Part shown: positions 7,397-15,089 of the stretch, in pieces | Position numbering within the stretch: the stretch's first letter is position 1 | How the letters are laid out: every line of letters begins with the position of its first letter | From: Spirochaetales bacterium | Lineage (GTDB): Bacteria > Spirochaetota > Spirochaetia > DSM-27196 > SKKC01 | Length of the DNA: 31,091 bases | Assembly (NCBI GenBank): GCA_007121695.1 | Contig: SKKC01000391.1 | Span: 1 to 31,091 of the forward strand | Direction of reading: 5' to 3' | Translations under genes and position numbers: made by a program | The notes under the pieces: model-generated | Seen by the model: only the letters and a program-made list of their open reading frames with translations | Databases searched by the model: none | Told to the model about the DNA's origin: nothing

Positions 7397-9785
7397 CTGT
7401 CGTGCTCCCTCTGTGCTCCATTCCGGCAAAGGCCTCGTCTATGTCGTCGCCGCAGACCATCGCAGCAATCAGTCGCGTGTAGGCGCTCTCTGTTGTCAGT
7501 GAGCCCATGGGTACCGCGCCTTCGCGCCACAGCGCATGACCGGTCACATATGACTGAAAGTCAACGACGCCTTCCTGCTGACTGGTGCAGTATATCCGTA
7601 CTCCCCGTCTGCGGGCTTCCTCGAAGGCAGCGCGCAGGCCGAAGGGCGAATGCCCGAGGTTCGCCGTACCGGTATCGTACAGCTCAAGCACGAACGCGGT
7701 AAACCCGGCGTCCATGAGTCGCACGAGGCTCTCGCTCCGCATACCGGGATAGATACGTGCGATGTGAACCTGCTGCATCGCTGCATCGAAACGTTCCGCG
7801 AGTTCTTCGGCGGGGACATCGGGCAGCGAAAACCCGGGCCACTGGTCAGGTCGATGATACTCTTCGTTCCATGTACGGAATCGGGCCGATGCAGTGTCTA
7901 CGCGTTCGAAGCGAAGGTTCACCGCAGGGTACACGCCGTCGGTAAGCGCGACGTGAACCGCGGGTGGCAACTCGATCGCTGCCTGCACCGCGGAGCGCAT
8001 GACCGCGGGAGCCTGTTCCGGCTGTACGGCGGCTGTCAGGACAACAGGCACCGGCGGGTTCGGAAAACACCAGCCGAGAAGCGCTGCTGTATAGGCAAGC
8101 GTATCGGTTCCATGGGACACGACAACTCCGCTCGACGATTCCTCCATTCGCTCCCGGATTGCAGCGACCAGCTGCGCCCAGTCACCGGGTGTAATCTCCT
8201 CGCTCAGAAACCCGCCCAGCGGGATCGCCTCAAAGCGTATGGAATCGGGAAGGTCAGGCTCGGATGCGAGCATGTCCGTCAGATCGCGCAGGGCACCCGC
8301 CTGCACCATGCCGTCGGGGCGTCGCTCGCCGCCGATCGCACCACCAAAGTCGAGTACGTACAGCGGCTCAACCGACAGGGCAGTCTTCAGCGCCTGCTGC
8401 AACGCGCGCGGCTCGGCGCGACCGGCGCTGCGCTTCATGGCCTCGCCGACAAGAAAGCCAAGCGGCCTGGCGTTCCCGGCGCGCACCGCCGACACCGCGT
8501 CCGGGTTGTCAGCGACAACCGCTGCGGCAAGGTCGGCAAGCGCTGCCGGATCGACGATCTGCTCCCATCCCTTTTCCTGAATTATCTCTTCCGGATCTCG
8601 GTCGAGTTCGAATACCGCTTCGAGCGTCTGTTTGGCGATCTTTCCGTGTATGCGGCTGGCCTGCAGAAGCGACAGCAACCGAGCCAGACGCGCCGGCGAA
8701 AGCGGGCTGTCGGCGAGGCTTACCGAATGCCGGTTCAGCAGCTTTCGTACGTCCGAGGTAAGCCAGGTCGCGACGGTACTCGCGTCGGCTCCTTCCTGAA
8801 TCACCGCCTCGAAGAAATCCGCCGTTTCCTTTTCGTCGCACAGGAGCTCGACGACTCTGTCGCCCAGATCGTAGGCCTGCCTGAGCCGTGCCATACGCGC
8901 CTGGGGAAGCTCGACCTGCGACGCTTTCAGCGTGGCGAGAAAGGCTTCGTCTGCCTCGACGACGGGCAGATCGGGTTCCGGGAAGTACCGGTAGTCGTGC
9001 GCGAGTTCCTTCGTCCGCATCGGCTCACTCTGATCCCGGTTCTCGTTCCACAGACGGGTTTCCACGGTGACCGTCCCGCCTCGCTCGAGAATGTCAGTCT
9101 GCCGATCTGTCTCGTACGCGAGCGCCTTGCGCACAAAGCGGGAACTGTTGAGGTTCTTGATCTCCACCTTGTTGCCAAGCGGCGCGCCTTCCGGTGCGAC
9201 GGACACGTTGGCGTCGCAGCGCATGCTGCCTTCCTCCATGTTCCCGTCGCATACACCGAGATAGCGCACCATGCGCCGAAGCTGCATCAGAAGCACTTCG
9301 GCTTCTTCGGCGATCTCGAGATCCGGTTCGGTCACGATTTCGAGCAGCGGCGTTCCCGCGCGGTTGTAGTCGAGCAGGGACATGTCGCCCGCGTGAACCA
9401 TTTTTCCTGCGTCTTCTTCGAGATGGCATTCGCTGATGCGCACTCGCCGGGTCTTTCCATGGAACTCGATATCGAGGTAGCCGTCGGTACCGATCGGCGC
9501 GCCGAACTGGCTTATCTGGTAGTTCTTGGGCAGGTCGGGATAGAAATAGTTCTTTCGCGCGAAGCGGGTATGCGGCGTCGGTGTGCAGTTCAACGCGAGT
9601 GCGACCTGATAGGCCATGCGCATGGCCTCGCCGTTCAGCGACGGAAGCACGCCGGGGTAGCCCATGCAGACCGGGCAGACATTCGTGTTCGGCTCGTCAC
9701 CGAAGGCAGCACGACATCCGCAGAAGATCTTGCTTTCTGTTAACAACTGTATGTGTATTTCAAGTCCGATTCTTGACGCGTACAT
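7389..9785 (-). CDS. gatB: GatB amidotransferase subunit fused to a degenerate L-asparaginase-like domain
   Basis: A 798-residue protein, against about 475-490 for ordinary GatB. Residues 1-470 form a complete GatB: zinc-site cysteines C22/C24 and C37/C40 (CPVCMGYPG), the amidotransferase core, and the helical tRNA-binding tail ending in NPDAV...PLGFLVGEAMK. After a linker of only a few residues, 473-785 align with type I asparaginase. The Thr-Asp dyad is kept (HGTDT, 558-562), but the nucleophile Thr of GGTIG is Ala483. The catalytic Lys aligns with Arg628, and the substrate loops (DSSD, SDG) are missing. GatB activates and amidates Asp-tRNA(Asn) or Glu-tRNA(Gln) with GatA and GatC; the fused part is probably structural or tRNA-recognising. 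Start: GAGGG spaced 5-6 nt before the ATG at 9785, 7 nt after gatA. Confidence 0.93.
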   Translation of the reverse strand: MYASRIGLEIHIQLLTESKIFCGCRAAFGDEPNTNVCPVCMGYPGVLPSLNGEAMRMAYQVALALNCTPTPHTRFARKNYFYPDLPKNYQISQFGAPIGTDGYLDIEFHGKTRRVRISECHLEEDAGKMVHAGDMSLLDYNRAGTPLLEIVTEPDLEIAEEAEVLLMQLRRMVRYLGVCDGNMEEGSMRCDANVSVAPEGAPLGNKVEIKNLNSSRFVRKALAYETDRQTDILERGGTVTVETRLWNENRDQSEPMRTKELAHDYRYFPEPDLPVVEADEAFLATLKASQVELPQARMARLRQAYDLGDRVVELLCDEKETADFFEAVIQEGADASTVATWLTSDVRKLLNRHSVSLADSPLSPARLARLLSLLQASRIHGKIAKQTLEAVFELDRDPEEIIQEKGWEQIVDPAALADLAAAVVADNPDAVSAVRAGNARPLGFLVGEAMKRSAGRAEPRALQQALKTALSVEPLYVLDFGGAIGGERRPDGMVQAGALRDLTDMLASEPDLPDSIRFEAIPLGGFLSEEITPGDWAQLVAAIRERMEESSSGVVVSHGTDTLAYTAALLGWCFPNPPVPVVLTAAVQPEQAPAVMRSAVQAAIELPPAVHVALTDGVYPAVNLRFERVDTASARFRTWNEEYHRPDQWPGFSLPDVPAEELAERFDAAMQQVHIARIYPGMRSESLVRLMDAGFTAFVLELYDTGTANLGHSPFGLRAAFEEARRRGVRIYCTSQQEGVVDFQSYVTGHALWREGAVPMGSLTTESAYTRLIAAMVCGDDIDEAFAGMEHRGSTTDG
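7431..8369 (-). other. asparaginase-like domain of the GatB fusion
   Basis: This segment encodes residues 473-785 of the fusion. Both asparaginase subdomains appear: the N-terminal Rossmann-like part with GGAIGG and HGTDT, and the C-terminal part with YPGM near 679 and GTANLG near 706. The frame runs on from GatB without interruption, and no convincing internal start with a ribosome site is visible at the junction. Confidence 0.85.
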
Positions 9786-9792
9786 AATGCCC

Positions 9793-11181
9793 TCAACTCC
9801 AGACCCGTGGATAGTTCGGCGGGGTCGGCGGTGGAAATACCCCGGCCAGTACCTTCGCAAGCCGTATCAGCCCGAAGTCGCCGCCTTTGGGCCCGGTCAA
9901 CTGCACACCCCCGGGCAAGCCGTCGTACACACCCGTCGGGAGCGCGAGAGCGGGAACGCCGGCGAGGTTGGCGACTGTCGTGTAGCGGTCGGCCTGCTTG
10001 CGCTGATACGGTGTCAGCCCATCGCTTCCCAGCGGAAACGCGAGCGTCGGAAATACCGGCGAAACCAGTACATCTACCCGCGTAAAAAGATCCTGCATAT
10101 CACGGCTGATGCGGGCCCGCAGTCGCTGTGCACGCCCGTAGTACTGATCGTGGAAGCCGCTCCTGAGCACGTAGGTCCCAAGCAGTATGCGCAGTTTCAC
10201 TTCGTCTCCAAGTCCGGTACTCCGCGACAGCCGGACGAGTTCGTCCGGGTTCTCTGCGTACAACGGACGCTCGCCGTAGCGCACTCCGTCGAAACGGGCG
10301 AGATTGGCTCCGGCTTCGGCAGTCGCAATGGTGTAATAGACGGCCGCGGCGTATTCAAGAACGGGCAGGTTTACGCGTTCCGTGTTCGCCCCCTGCGACT
10401 GCAGATACGTTTCAACGTCGCGTACCGCCTGTTGCACGGCAGGGTCGTCGGCCGTATCCGGTGCGAGCACACCCACGGTCAGGGCTTTCAGCCCGGGCGT
10501 CTCGCGCACCTGCATCGAGCGTATGTCTACAGACGTCTGGTCCTTTTCGTCCGACCCCGCGATGACGGAAAAAACAGACTCGAGTCTCTGCGGGGTGTCC
10601 GCGACGACACCGATCGTGTCCAGACTCGACGCGTAGGCGACGAGCCCGAAACGGCTGACAGCCCCGTAGGTCGGCTTCAACCCGTATACACCGCAAAAGG
10701 ACGCGGGCTGTCGAACCGACCCACCGGTATCTGACCCGAGCGCCACCGGTACCATGCCGGACGCCACGGCAGCGGCGGACCCACCGCTTGAACCGCCCGC
10801 TGTTCGCGACAGATCCCATGGGTTTCTGGTCGCAGACAGCGTACTCGTATCGGTGGCGGAACCCATGCCAAACTCATCGAGACTGGTCTTGCCGACAATC
10901 CGGGCACCGGCTTCTTTCAGCTGTGCGACCGCAGTTGCGTCGTAGGGGCTTTCGAACTGTTCAAGCAGTTTCGATCCGCAGGTCAGGCGAAAATCGCGTA
11001 CCGCGATGTTATCCTTGACTGCGACGGGCAGGCCCGCGAGCGGACCCTCGCCGGGATCTTCCGGAGCAGGAGAACGAAACTCCAGAAACGCTTCGAGCTC
11101 TCCGTTTCTCGCGTCGACGGTTGCACCATATTCGCTGACCGTGTCGGCTGTATTCAGGACGGTTTTCCAGTCGGCTTGCAC
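9793..11181 (-). CDS. gatA: Asp-tRNA(Asn)/Glu-tRNA(Gln) amidotransferase subunit A
   Basis: Amidase-signature glutaminase of 462 residues that hydrolyses glutamine and passes ammonia to GatB. The catalytic triad is intact: Lys56 (VKDN), cis-Ser131 in GGSSGGS, and nucleophile Ser155 in DTGGS. The 75- and 24-residue spacings match characterised GatA. I chose the GTG at 11181 because AAAGGAG ends 6 nt upstream; a GTG at 11184 is too close to it, and the GTG at 11232 would start inside a hairpin. It lies 72 nt after gatC and its stop sits in the ribosome site of gatB, so it is co-transcribed with both. With the triad complete, the degenerate asparaginase-like domain of GatB is not needed as an ammonia source. 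Confidence 0.95.
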   Translation of the reverse strand: MQADWKTVLNTADTVSEYGATVDARNGELEAFLEFRSPAPEDPGEGPLAGLPVAVKDNIAVRDFRLTCGSKLLEQFESPYDATAVAQLKEAGARIVGKTSLDEFGMGSATDTSTLSATRNPWDLSRTAGGSSGGSAAAVASGMVPVALGSDTGGSVRQPASFCGVYGLKPTYGAVSRFGLVAYASSLDTIGVVADTPQRLESVFSVIAGSDEKDQTSVDIRSMQVRETPGLKALTVGVLAPDTADDPAVQQAVRDVETYLQSQGANTERVNLPVLEYAAAVYYTIATAEAGANLARFDGVRYGERPLYAENPDELVRLSRSTGLGDEVKLRILLGTYVLRSGFHDQYYGRAQRLRARISRDMQDLFTRVDVLVSPVFPTLAFPLGSDGLTPYQRKQADRYTTVANLAGVPALALPTGVYDGLPGGVQLTGPKGGDFGLIRLAKVLAGVFPPPTPPNYPRVWS

Positions 11182-11208
11182 CACGTGCTCCTTTATCTCG
11201 TAACCGGA

Positions 11209-11225
11209 AGCCCGGATACCGGGCT
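11209..11225 (-). promoter_or_regulatory. perfect 7-bp hairpin in the gatC-gatA spacer
   Basis: AGCCCGG and CCGGGCT flank a 3-base loop (ATA), ending about 17 nt before the gatA ribosome site. There is no T-tract after it on the minus strand, so it is more likely an mRNA-stability or processing element, or a brake on gatA translation, than a terminator. An outer CCGGA (11204-11208)/TCCGG (11236-11240) pairing could enclose it. Confidence 0.45.
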
Positions 11226-11253
11226 CGGCCACGGTTCCGGAGCCTGTCAGTCG

Positions 11254-11532
11254 TCAGAGTACATTCGGAATGACAATGTAGCGGTCCTCTATCTCGGGAC
11301 CACGATCAATGAGGGCGTCGGCGTCACAAAAGCGGCTCAACACATCGTCCCGGAGGGCCGTGACGGGGCGAACAGGTACGTCTGCTTCGGCCCCGGAATC
11401 GATGTCGGCATCGGCCATGAGGTCGAAATACTGAAGCATGCGCTTCACTTCGTCCGCAAAGCGTGTCTGTTCTTCGTCCGAGAGATCGAGTTTGGCCAGT
11501 GCTGCGGTTATGGAAAGTTCCGTGTCACCCAC
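11254..11532 (-). CDS. gatC: Asp-tRNA(Asn)/Glu-tRNA(Gln) amidotransferase subunit C
   Basis: A 92-residue small subunit that clamps GatA and GatB together. The N-terminal helical segment (ALAKLDLSDEEQTRFADEVKR) and the C-terminal RDDV...IVIPNVL tail fit the GatC pattern, in which the tail ends with a Pro-containing hydrophobic motif. The start is a GTG at 11532; no Shine-Dalgarno sequence precedes it and no later start would keep the conserved first helix. It is the first gene of the operon and has a strong -35 just upstream, pointing to a leaderless transcript. Confidence 0.92.
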   Translation of the reverse strand: MGDTELSITAALAKLDLSDEEQTRFADEVKRMLQYFDLMADADIDSGAEADVPVRPVTALRDDVLSRFCDADALIDRGPEIEDRYIVIPNVL

Positions 11533-11540
11533 GGCTGAAA

Positions 11541-11569
11541 GGTTTACTAGGTCACCGGAAGGCTGTCAA
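11541..11569 (-). promoter_or_regulatory. candidate promoter of the gatCAB-aspS operon
   Basis: On the minus strand a perfect TTGACA (11564-11569) is followed after 17 nt by TAAACC (11541-11546, three of six bases), and the gatC GTG is 8 nt further on. Transcription would begin at or within a base or two of the start codon. Confidence 0.5.
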
Positions 11570-11615
11570 CCACACGAAAACAACACTTTCGGGGGGATTA
11601 TCGACATTTTCTTGT

Positions 11616-11645
11616 TTGACGGGCGTTTCCGTCATAAAGTATGTT
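11616..11645 (+). promoter_or_regulatory. candidate promoter of the glycosidase-like gene
   Basis: TTGACG (11616-11621), an 18-nt spacer and TATGTT (11640-11645) lie about 48 nt before the GTG at 11694. The ribosome site AGAGG (11683-11687) is 6 nt before that start. The 161-nt intergenic region is shared with the divergent gatC promoter. Confidence 0.42.
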
Positions 11646-11693
11646 TCAGTACTCTGGCCGGAGCCCGGCCGCGCATAATATGAGAGGTTACAG

Positions 11694-13115
11694 GTGACAA
11701 AAAGAGAGTTCCCGACCATACATTTTTACGATCAGGATTTTGTCGACCTGTATAATCAGACCTGGACCTGGATGGATGATTTCCAGAAGAAAGGGACCAC
11801 ACGGAATAAACTGCAGCCGAAGTATCTGAACTATCCTTCGTCCGAGACGGTCAATCAGTTCGACGCGTGCTTTTCCACCTTTTATCTGGTGTATTCGAAC
11901 CGCATCTACTCGGCGGCCGCGCAGCTGGACAACTTCTACGGCCGCCAGGAAAAAGACGGTGCAATTCGAGGGGAGTACTCGCTGAAAGACGGAAAACCGG
12001 TTACTACGCGAGATAACCCGGAATGCGTGCACCCACCGCTGTTCGCGTGGGCCGAGTACAACCTGTACCACAAGATAGGAAACAAGAAGCGAATCAAGGA
12101 AATCATGCCCATACTCGAAGCGTATTTCGAGTGGCTCGAGGCGACCTTCAAACAGGAAAATGGCCTGTACGCGGCACCGCTTCACGCGACGACCATGACC
12201 AACTCGCCACGGAAAAAATCGAAATATCCTGTCGACTTCAACGCCCAGCAGGCCATAAACGCGCTGTACATGTCCGAACTCGGCGACATCCTGAACGATA
12301 AGGACATCAGCTTTAAATACAAGCGTCATTATTTCAGTCTGAAAACCCGCATCAACTCGCTCATGTGGAACGACGACGCGGGATTCTACTTTGATCTCGA
12401 CAGCAAGGAAGAGCAGGTACAGGTAAAGACCATCGCAGGCTTCTGGCCGCTGCTGGGCGAGATACCGAACGAAGCGAAGAGCGACCCGCTTATCCGCCAC
12501 GTGCGCGACCCGGAAACATTCGGAACCGAAAACCCCTTCCCCACCGTTGCGGCGAACGAACCGGATTTTGACGAAAACGGAACCGGTTACAAGGGTTCGG
12601 TCTATCCTCCCTTTACATTCATGGTAATCAAGGGACTGGAAAAGTACGGGCAGTTCGAACTTGCCCGGGAATGCGCGATCAGACACCTGTATTACATTCT
12701 CGATACGCTTCACCCCGAGGGGAAGGACAAGGGCAACGTCTGGGAGGCCTACCTGCCTCGCAAGGATGGTCCGTCGAAATGGAGAGGCAAGGCGGGCTTT
12801 CCCCGCCCCATGTTCCTGACCTACACCGCTCTTTCTTCCGTGGCGCTCATGATAGAGAACGTGATCGGACTGTATATCAGCCTGCCGCGCAAGACGGTCG
12901 ACTGGATCATTCCCACGCTTGAAATCATGGGCATAGAGAATCTCTCGCTCAAGCGGAACCTCGTCACCATTCTCAGCAACAAGACTTCACGCGGCTGGGA
13001 GATTCGTCTCGAGAGCGAGAAGCTCTATTACTTCACCATCGACATCCTGCGGCACAAGAAGAAAACACTGCCCATTCCCTCGGGCAAGTGCTCCATGCTT
13101 ATCGACAAGCTCTAA
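11694..13115 (+). CDS. glycoside hydrolase-like protein with a predicted (alpha/alpha)6 barrel (GH37/GH63-like)
   Basis: A 473-residue soluble protein without a signal peptide. It resembles trehalase, glucosidase and mannosylglycerate-hydrolase-type barrels: SSETVNQFDACFSTF near residue 55, HPPLFAWAEYNLYH near 112-125, NGLYAAPLHAT near 160, MWNDDAGFYFD near 223, and a late KGNVWEAYLP segment. In these families the acid is an Asp in the middle of the barrel and the base a Glu near the C-terminal end, for which the Glu of NVWEAY is a candidate. The substrate is unknown; a cytoplasmic compatible-solute sugar (trehalose, mannosyl- or glucosylglycerate) would suit the BCCT neighbourhood, but this is a guess. 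The gene stands alone with its own promoter and ribosome site, and its stop overlaps the convergent iron-sulfur gene by 4 bp. Confidence 0.72.
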   Translation: MTKREFPTIHFYDQDFVDLYNQTWTWMDDFQKKGTTRNKLQPKYLNYPSSETVNQFDACFSTFYLVYSNRIYSAAAQLDNFYGRQEKDGAIRGEYSLKDGKPVTTRDNPECVHPPLFAWAEYNLYHKIGNKKRIKEIMPILEAYFEWLEATFKQENGLYAAPLHATTMTNSPRKKSKYPVDFNAQQAINALYMSELGDILNDKDISFKYKRHYFSLKTRINSLMWNDDAGFYFDLDSKEEQVQVKTIAGFWPLLGEIPNEAKSDPLIRHVRDPETFGTENPFPTVAANEPDFDENGTGYKGSVYPPFTFMVIKGLEKYGQFELARECAIRHLYYILDTLHPEGKDKGNVWEAYLPRKDGPSKWRGKAGFPRPMFLTYTALSSVALMIENVIGLYISLPRKTVDWIIPTLEIMGIENLSLKRNLVTILSNKTSRGWEIRLESEKLYYFTIDILRHKKKTLPIPSGKCSMLIDKL

Positions 13116-13813
13116 GCGTCAGACTCGCCTTCGGCGGCCCGGGCCTTCGCGCGTTTCTTTATCGCGGCTCCTAAAAGCGTAATGCGCTTTCCGGGTGCCA
13201 CACCGGTCGGACAGACCCGTGAACAGCTGAAGTTTTTGGTGCAGCGCTCCACCCCGCGAGCGTCTGCGGCGAGATCGAGCCACCTGTCGGCCTCGTGGGG
13301 AGATTTTTCGACCATGCGGTGTATCGAAGCGAGCGCTGCCGGTCCCATCCAGTCCTCGGTCACGGGACAGCTGGTCACGCACAGCCCGCACTCGATGCAG
13401 TTTTCGAAGCGCTCGTAGTGCTCCATGCCCTCGGGAACTGCAGCGTCGGTGTTCACGTCGCTCACCCGGGTGTAGGTAATGTCGTCCGGAAACTCGTTAA
13501 AGAACTCCGCCGGATCGAAGGCTAAGTCACCGATCTGATGCATGGTCGGCAGCGGCTCGATACGCACCGGCTGATCCTCGGGAATGTCGGCGAGGCGCTT
13601 GATGCACGCGAGCACGAACTCCCCGTTCACCGCCACACCACAGGTGCCACAGGACCCGTGATGGCATGACTGCCGGAACATGAGATCCGGTTCTTCCTGA
13701 AGCCGGATGTATTCGAGTGCGTCTATGATCGTCGTCCGTTCGTTGTACGGCACCGTAAATTCGCTGACCTTCTGTGTGGCCGTCCGGTACACTGCAACCG
13801 TTCGTTCATTCAT
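13112..13813 (-). CDS. SdhB/FrdB-like iron-sulfur subunit paired with a GlpA-like flavoprotein
   Basis: A 233-residue electron-transfer subunit of the succinate dehydrogenase/fumarate reductase iron-sulfur class. Cysteines C50, C55, C58 and C70 form the plant-ferredoxin-type 2Fe-2S site. C139-x2-C142-x2-C145-x3-C149-P and C191-x5-C197-x3-C201-P form the cubane and 3Fe-4S-type sites, all present. No SdhA or membrane anchor gene is next to it. The start overlaps the stop of a G3P dehydrogenase-like gene (ATGA), so it very likely receives electrons from that flavoprotein and passes them to quinone. It is a cytoplasmic-face subunit; where it docks is unknown. An ordinary SDH role is less likely given the partner. 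Confidence 0.88.
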   Translation of the reverse strand: MNERTVAVYRTATQKVSEFTVPYNERTTIIDALEYIRLQEEPDLMFRQSCHHGSCGTCGVAVNGEFVLACIKRLADIPEDQPVRIEPLPTMHQIGDLAFDPAEFFNEFPDDITYTRVSDVNTDAAVPEGMEHYERFENCIECGLCVTSCPVTEDWMGPAALASIHRMVEKSPHEADRWLDLAADARGVERCTKNFSCSRVCPTGVAPGKRITLLGAAIKKRAKARAAEGESDA

Positions 13814-15006
13814 ACGAGTACTCCCTGGCGAAAAAAGTGACGGTAGTTCGGAAGAGGTTCACTGGCGGTCCGGCAGGGTGTATCCACGTCGAACAGGTCG
13901 CATACAACGTCAACCGTCTTTTCACCCATGGCTCTGAGCGTCGTTGCCTTACCTCCGGTCAGGCTCAGCATGCCTTCGACGTTGTCGAGCTTCGCGTGAT
14001 CGCGAACGTCGAAGTCCCGACTGAGTTCCCGCCCCTCCTCTTCGGTCGACGACGCTCCAGCCAGAGGACGAACAGCAGCCCACGCCTTGTGATACGCAGT
14101 CTCCTTGAAGTCCGGCACCATCTCGATTGCTGCCTTCGTGAGAAACTCGACGTCGGCGTCGGGCACCGTACAGTCGTCCGGGTCGTCGGTCTGCCACTGC
14201 GTCGATCCGATAATGGACAGTCCTCGCTGCGGAACCAGAATGTCGCCGTCACTCGCAGGCCGCAGCCGCTCGATTATGTTGTTTACGAGCCGCCCCTGAT
14301 GCGCGAGCATGGTGCCGGGGGCCGGAGTAATCGGCAGCTCTATGTCGGCCATGGCGGCGAGTCGACCGGCCCAGCCGCCTGTCGCGTTGATCACCAGATC
14401 GCATTTCACCGTTTCGTCGGCGCCGGTACGAAGGTCGTGTACCGTCACCCCAGCGATCCTGCGGCCCTCGAATACGAGCGACTCCACCCGCGTAAAGTTG
14501 CGAATAACGGCGCCGAGTTTCCGCGCTCCTGCGAAAAAGTGCATGGGCAGACGGTACGCGTCGAGGGTTCCGTCCGGCACCATTACGCCGCCGAGAAGTC
14601 CGGGATTCAAACGGGGTTCCATGGCGAGAACCTGCTCGGAGGTCAGCCACTGCGCGGGTATGTCTGCTTCAGCGCAGGCCTGTTCGAAGGTTTCGCGGAA
14701 CGCCAGCTCTTCTTCGTCAAAGGCGACGAATATACCGCGATTCGCTTCTATGGCTTCGGGAGCAATGCGCGTGAGAATACGCACCTCGTCCATGCATTCC
14801 CTGCCGACTTCCCGGTCCTTCACTACGTAGCGGGCTCCGGAGTGCAGAAGCCCGTGATGGCGGCCCGTCGAGCCACAGGTCAGTTCGCCGCGCTCGAACA
14901 GCGTTGCCTTGAATCCGCGTTGTACAAGATCGTAGAGGATTGCAGCGCCGGTGCCCCCGCCGCCCACAACGACCACGTGCGTATCTGATGCATTGCTCAT
15001 ACGCAT
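13810..15006 (-). CDS. FAD-dependent glycerol-3-phosphate dehydrogenase-like protein (GlpA-like, short)
   Basis: A 398-residue flavoprotein with an N-terminal FAD-binding GGGGTGA motif and the GlpA/GlpD-type stretch STGRHHGLLHSGARYV. Further family features are ECMDEVRILTRIAP, VPDGTLDAYRL and the late LTGGKATTLRAM. It resembles the anaerobic GlpA subunit more than aerobic GlpD, but lacks the ~140-residue C-terminal extension of E. coli GlpA, ending soon after the FAD core. The SdhB-like gene overlaps its stop and may replace that missing electron-transfer part. The expected reaction is sn-glycerol 3-phosphate to dihydroxyacetone phosphate; another 2-hydroxyacid (for example 2-hydroxyglutarate) is possible. 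The start could be the ATG at 15006 or at 15000; neither has a good ribosome site. Confidence 0.85.
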   Translation of the reverse strand: MRMSNASDTHVVVVGGGGTGAAILYDLVQRGFKATLFERGELTCGSTGRHHGLLHSGARYVVKDREVGRECMDEVRILTRIAPEAIEANRGIFVAFDEEELAFRETFEQACAEADIPAQWLTSEQVLAMEPRLNPGLLGGVMVPDGTLDAYRLPMHFFAGARKLGAVIRNFTRVESLVFEGRRIAGVTVHDLRTGADETVKCDLVINATGGWAGRLAAMADIELPITPAPGTMLAHQGRLVNNIIERLRPASDGDILVPQRGLSIIGSTQWQTDDPDDCTVPDADVEFLTKAAIEMVPDFKETAYHKAWAAVRPLAGASSTEEEGRELSRDFDVRDHAKLDNVEGMLSLTGGKATTLRAMGEKTVDVVCDLFDVDTPCRTASEPLPNYRHFFRQGVLV

Positions 15007-15061
15007 TGTGCGCGTAGAAAGGATTCCTTGCGCGTCGTTGTTGTGTTTTCCACCGTCTGTC

Positions 15062-15089
15062 AGGCTATCAGATTGACTGTTTTTGTCAA
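15062..15089 (-). promoter_or_regulatory. candidate promoter of the GlpA-like/SdhB-like pair
   Basis: On the minus strand TTGACA (15084-15089) and TAGCCT (15062-15067) are 16 nt apart, leaving a leader of about 50 nt. The -35 overlaps the end of nudC. Confidence 0.42.

Noticed and set aside
8330..8400. Separate asparaginase gene starting at the GatB junction
   Set aside because: I found no stop between the domains and no convincing start codon with a ribosome site at the junction; the frame is continuous over 798 residues.
7650..9743. A 697-residue plus-strand open frame opposite the gatB fusion
   Set aside because: Long antisense frames are common in GC-rich genes. Its sequence is Arg/His-rich without motifs, while the minus strand encodes conserved GatB and asparaginase-like features.
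11688..12713. A 341-residue minus-strand frame opposite the glycosidase-like gene
   Set aside because: The plus strand has a ribosome site, promoter and barrel-family motifs. The minus frame is Arg/Val-rich with no family signature.
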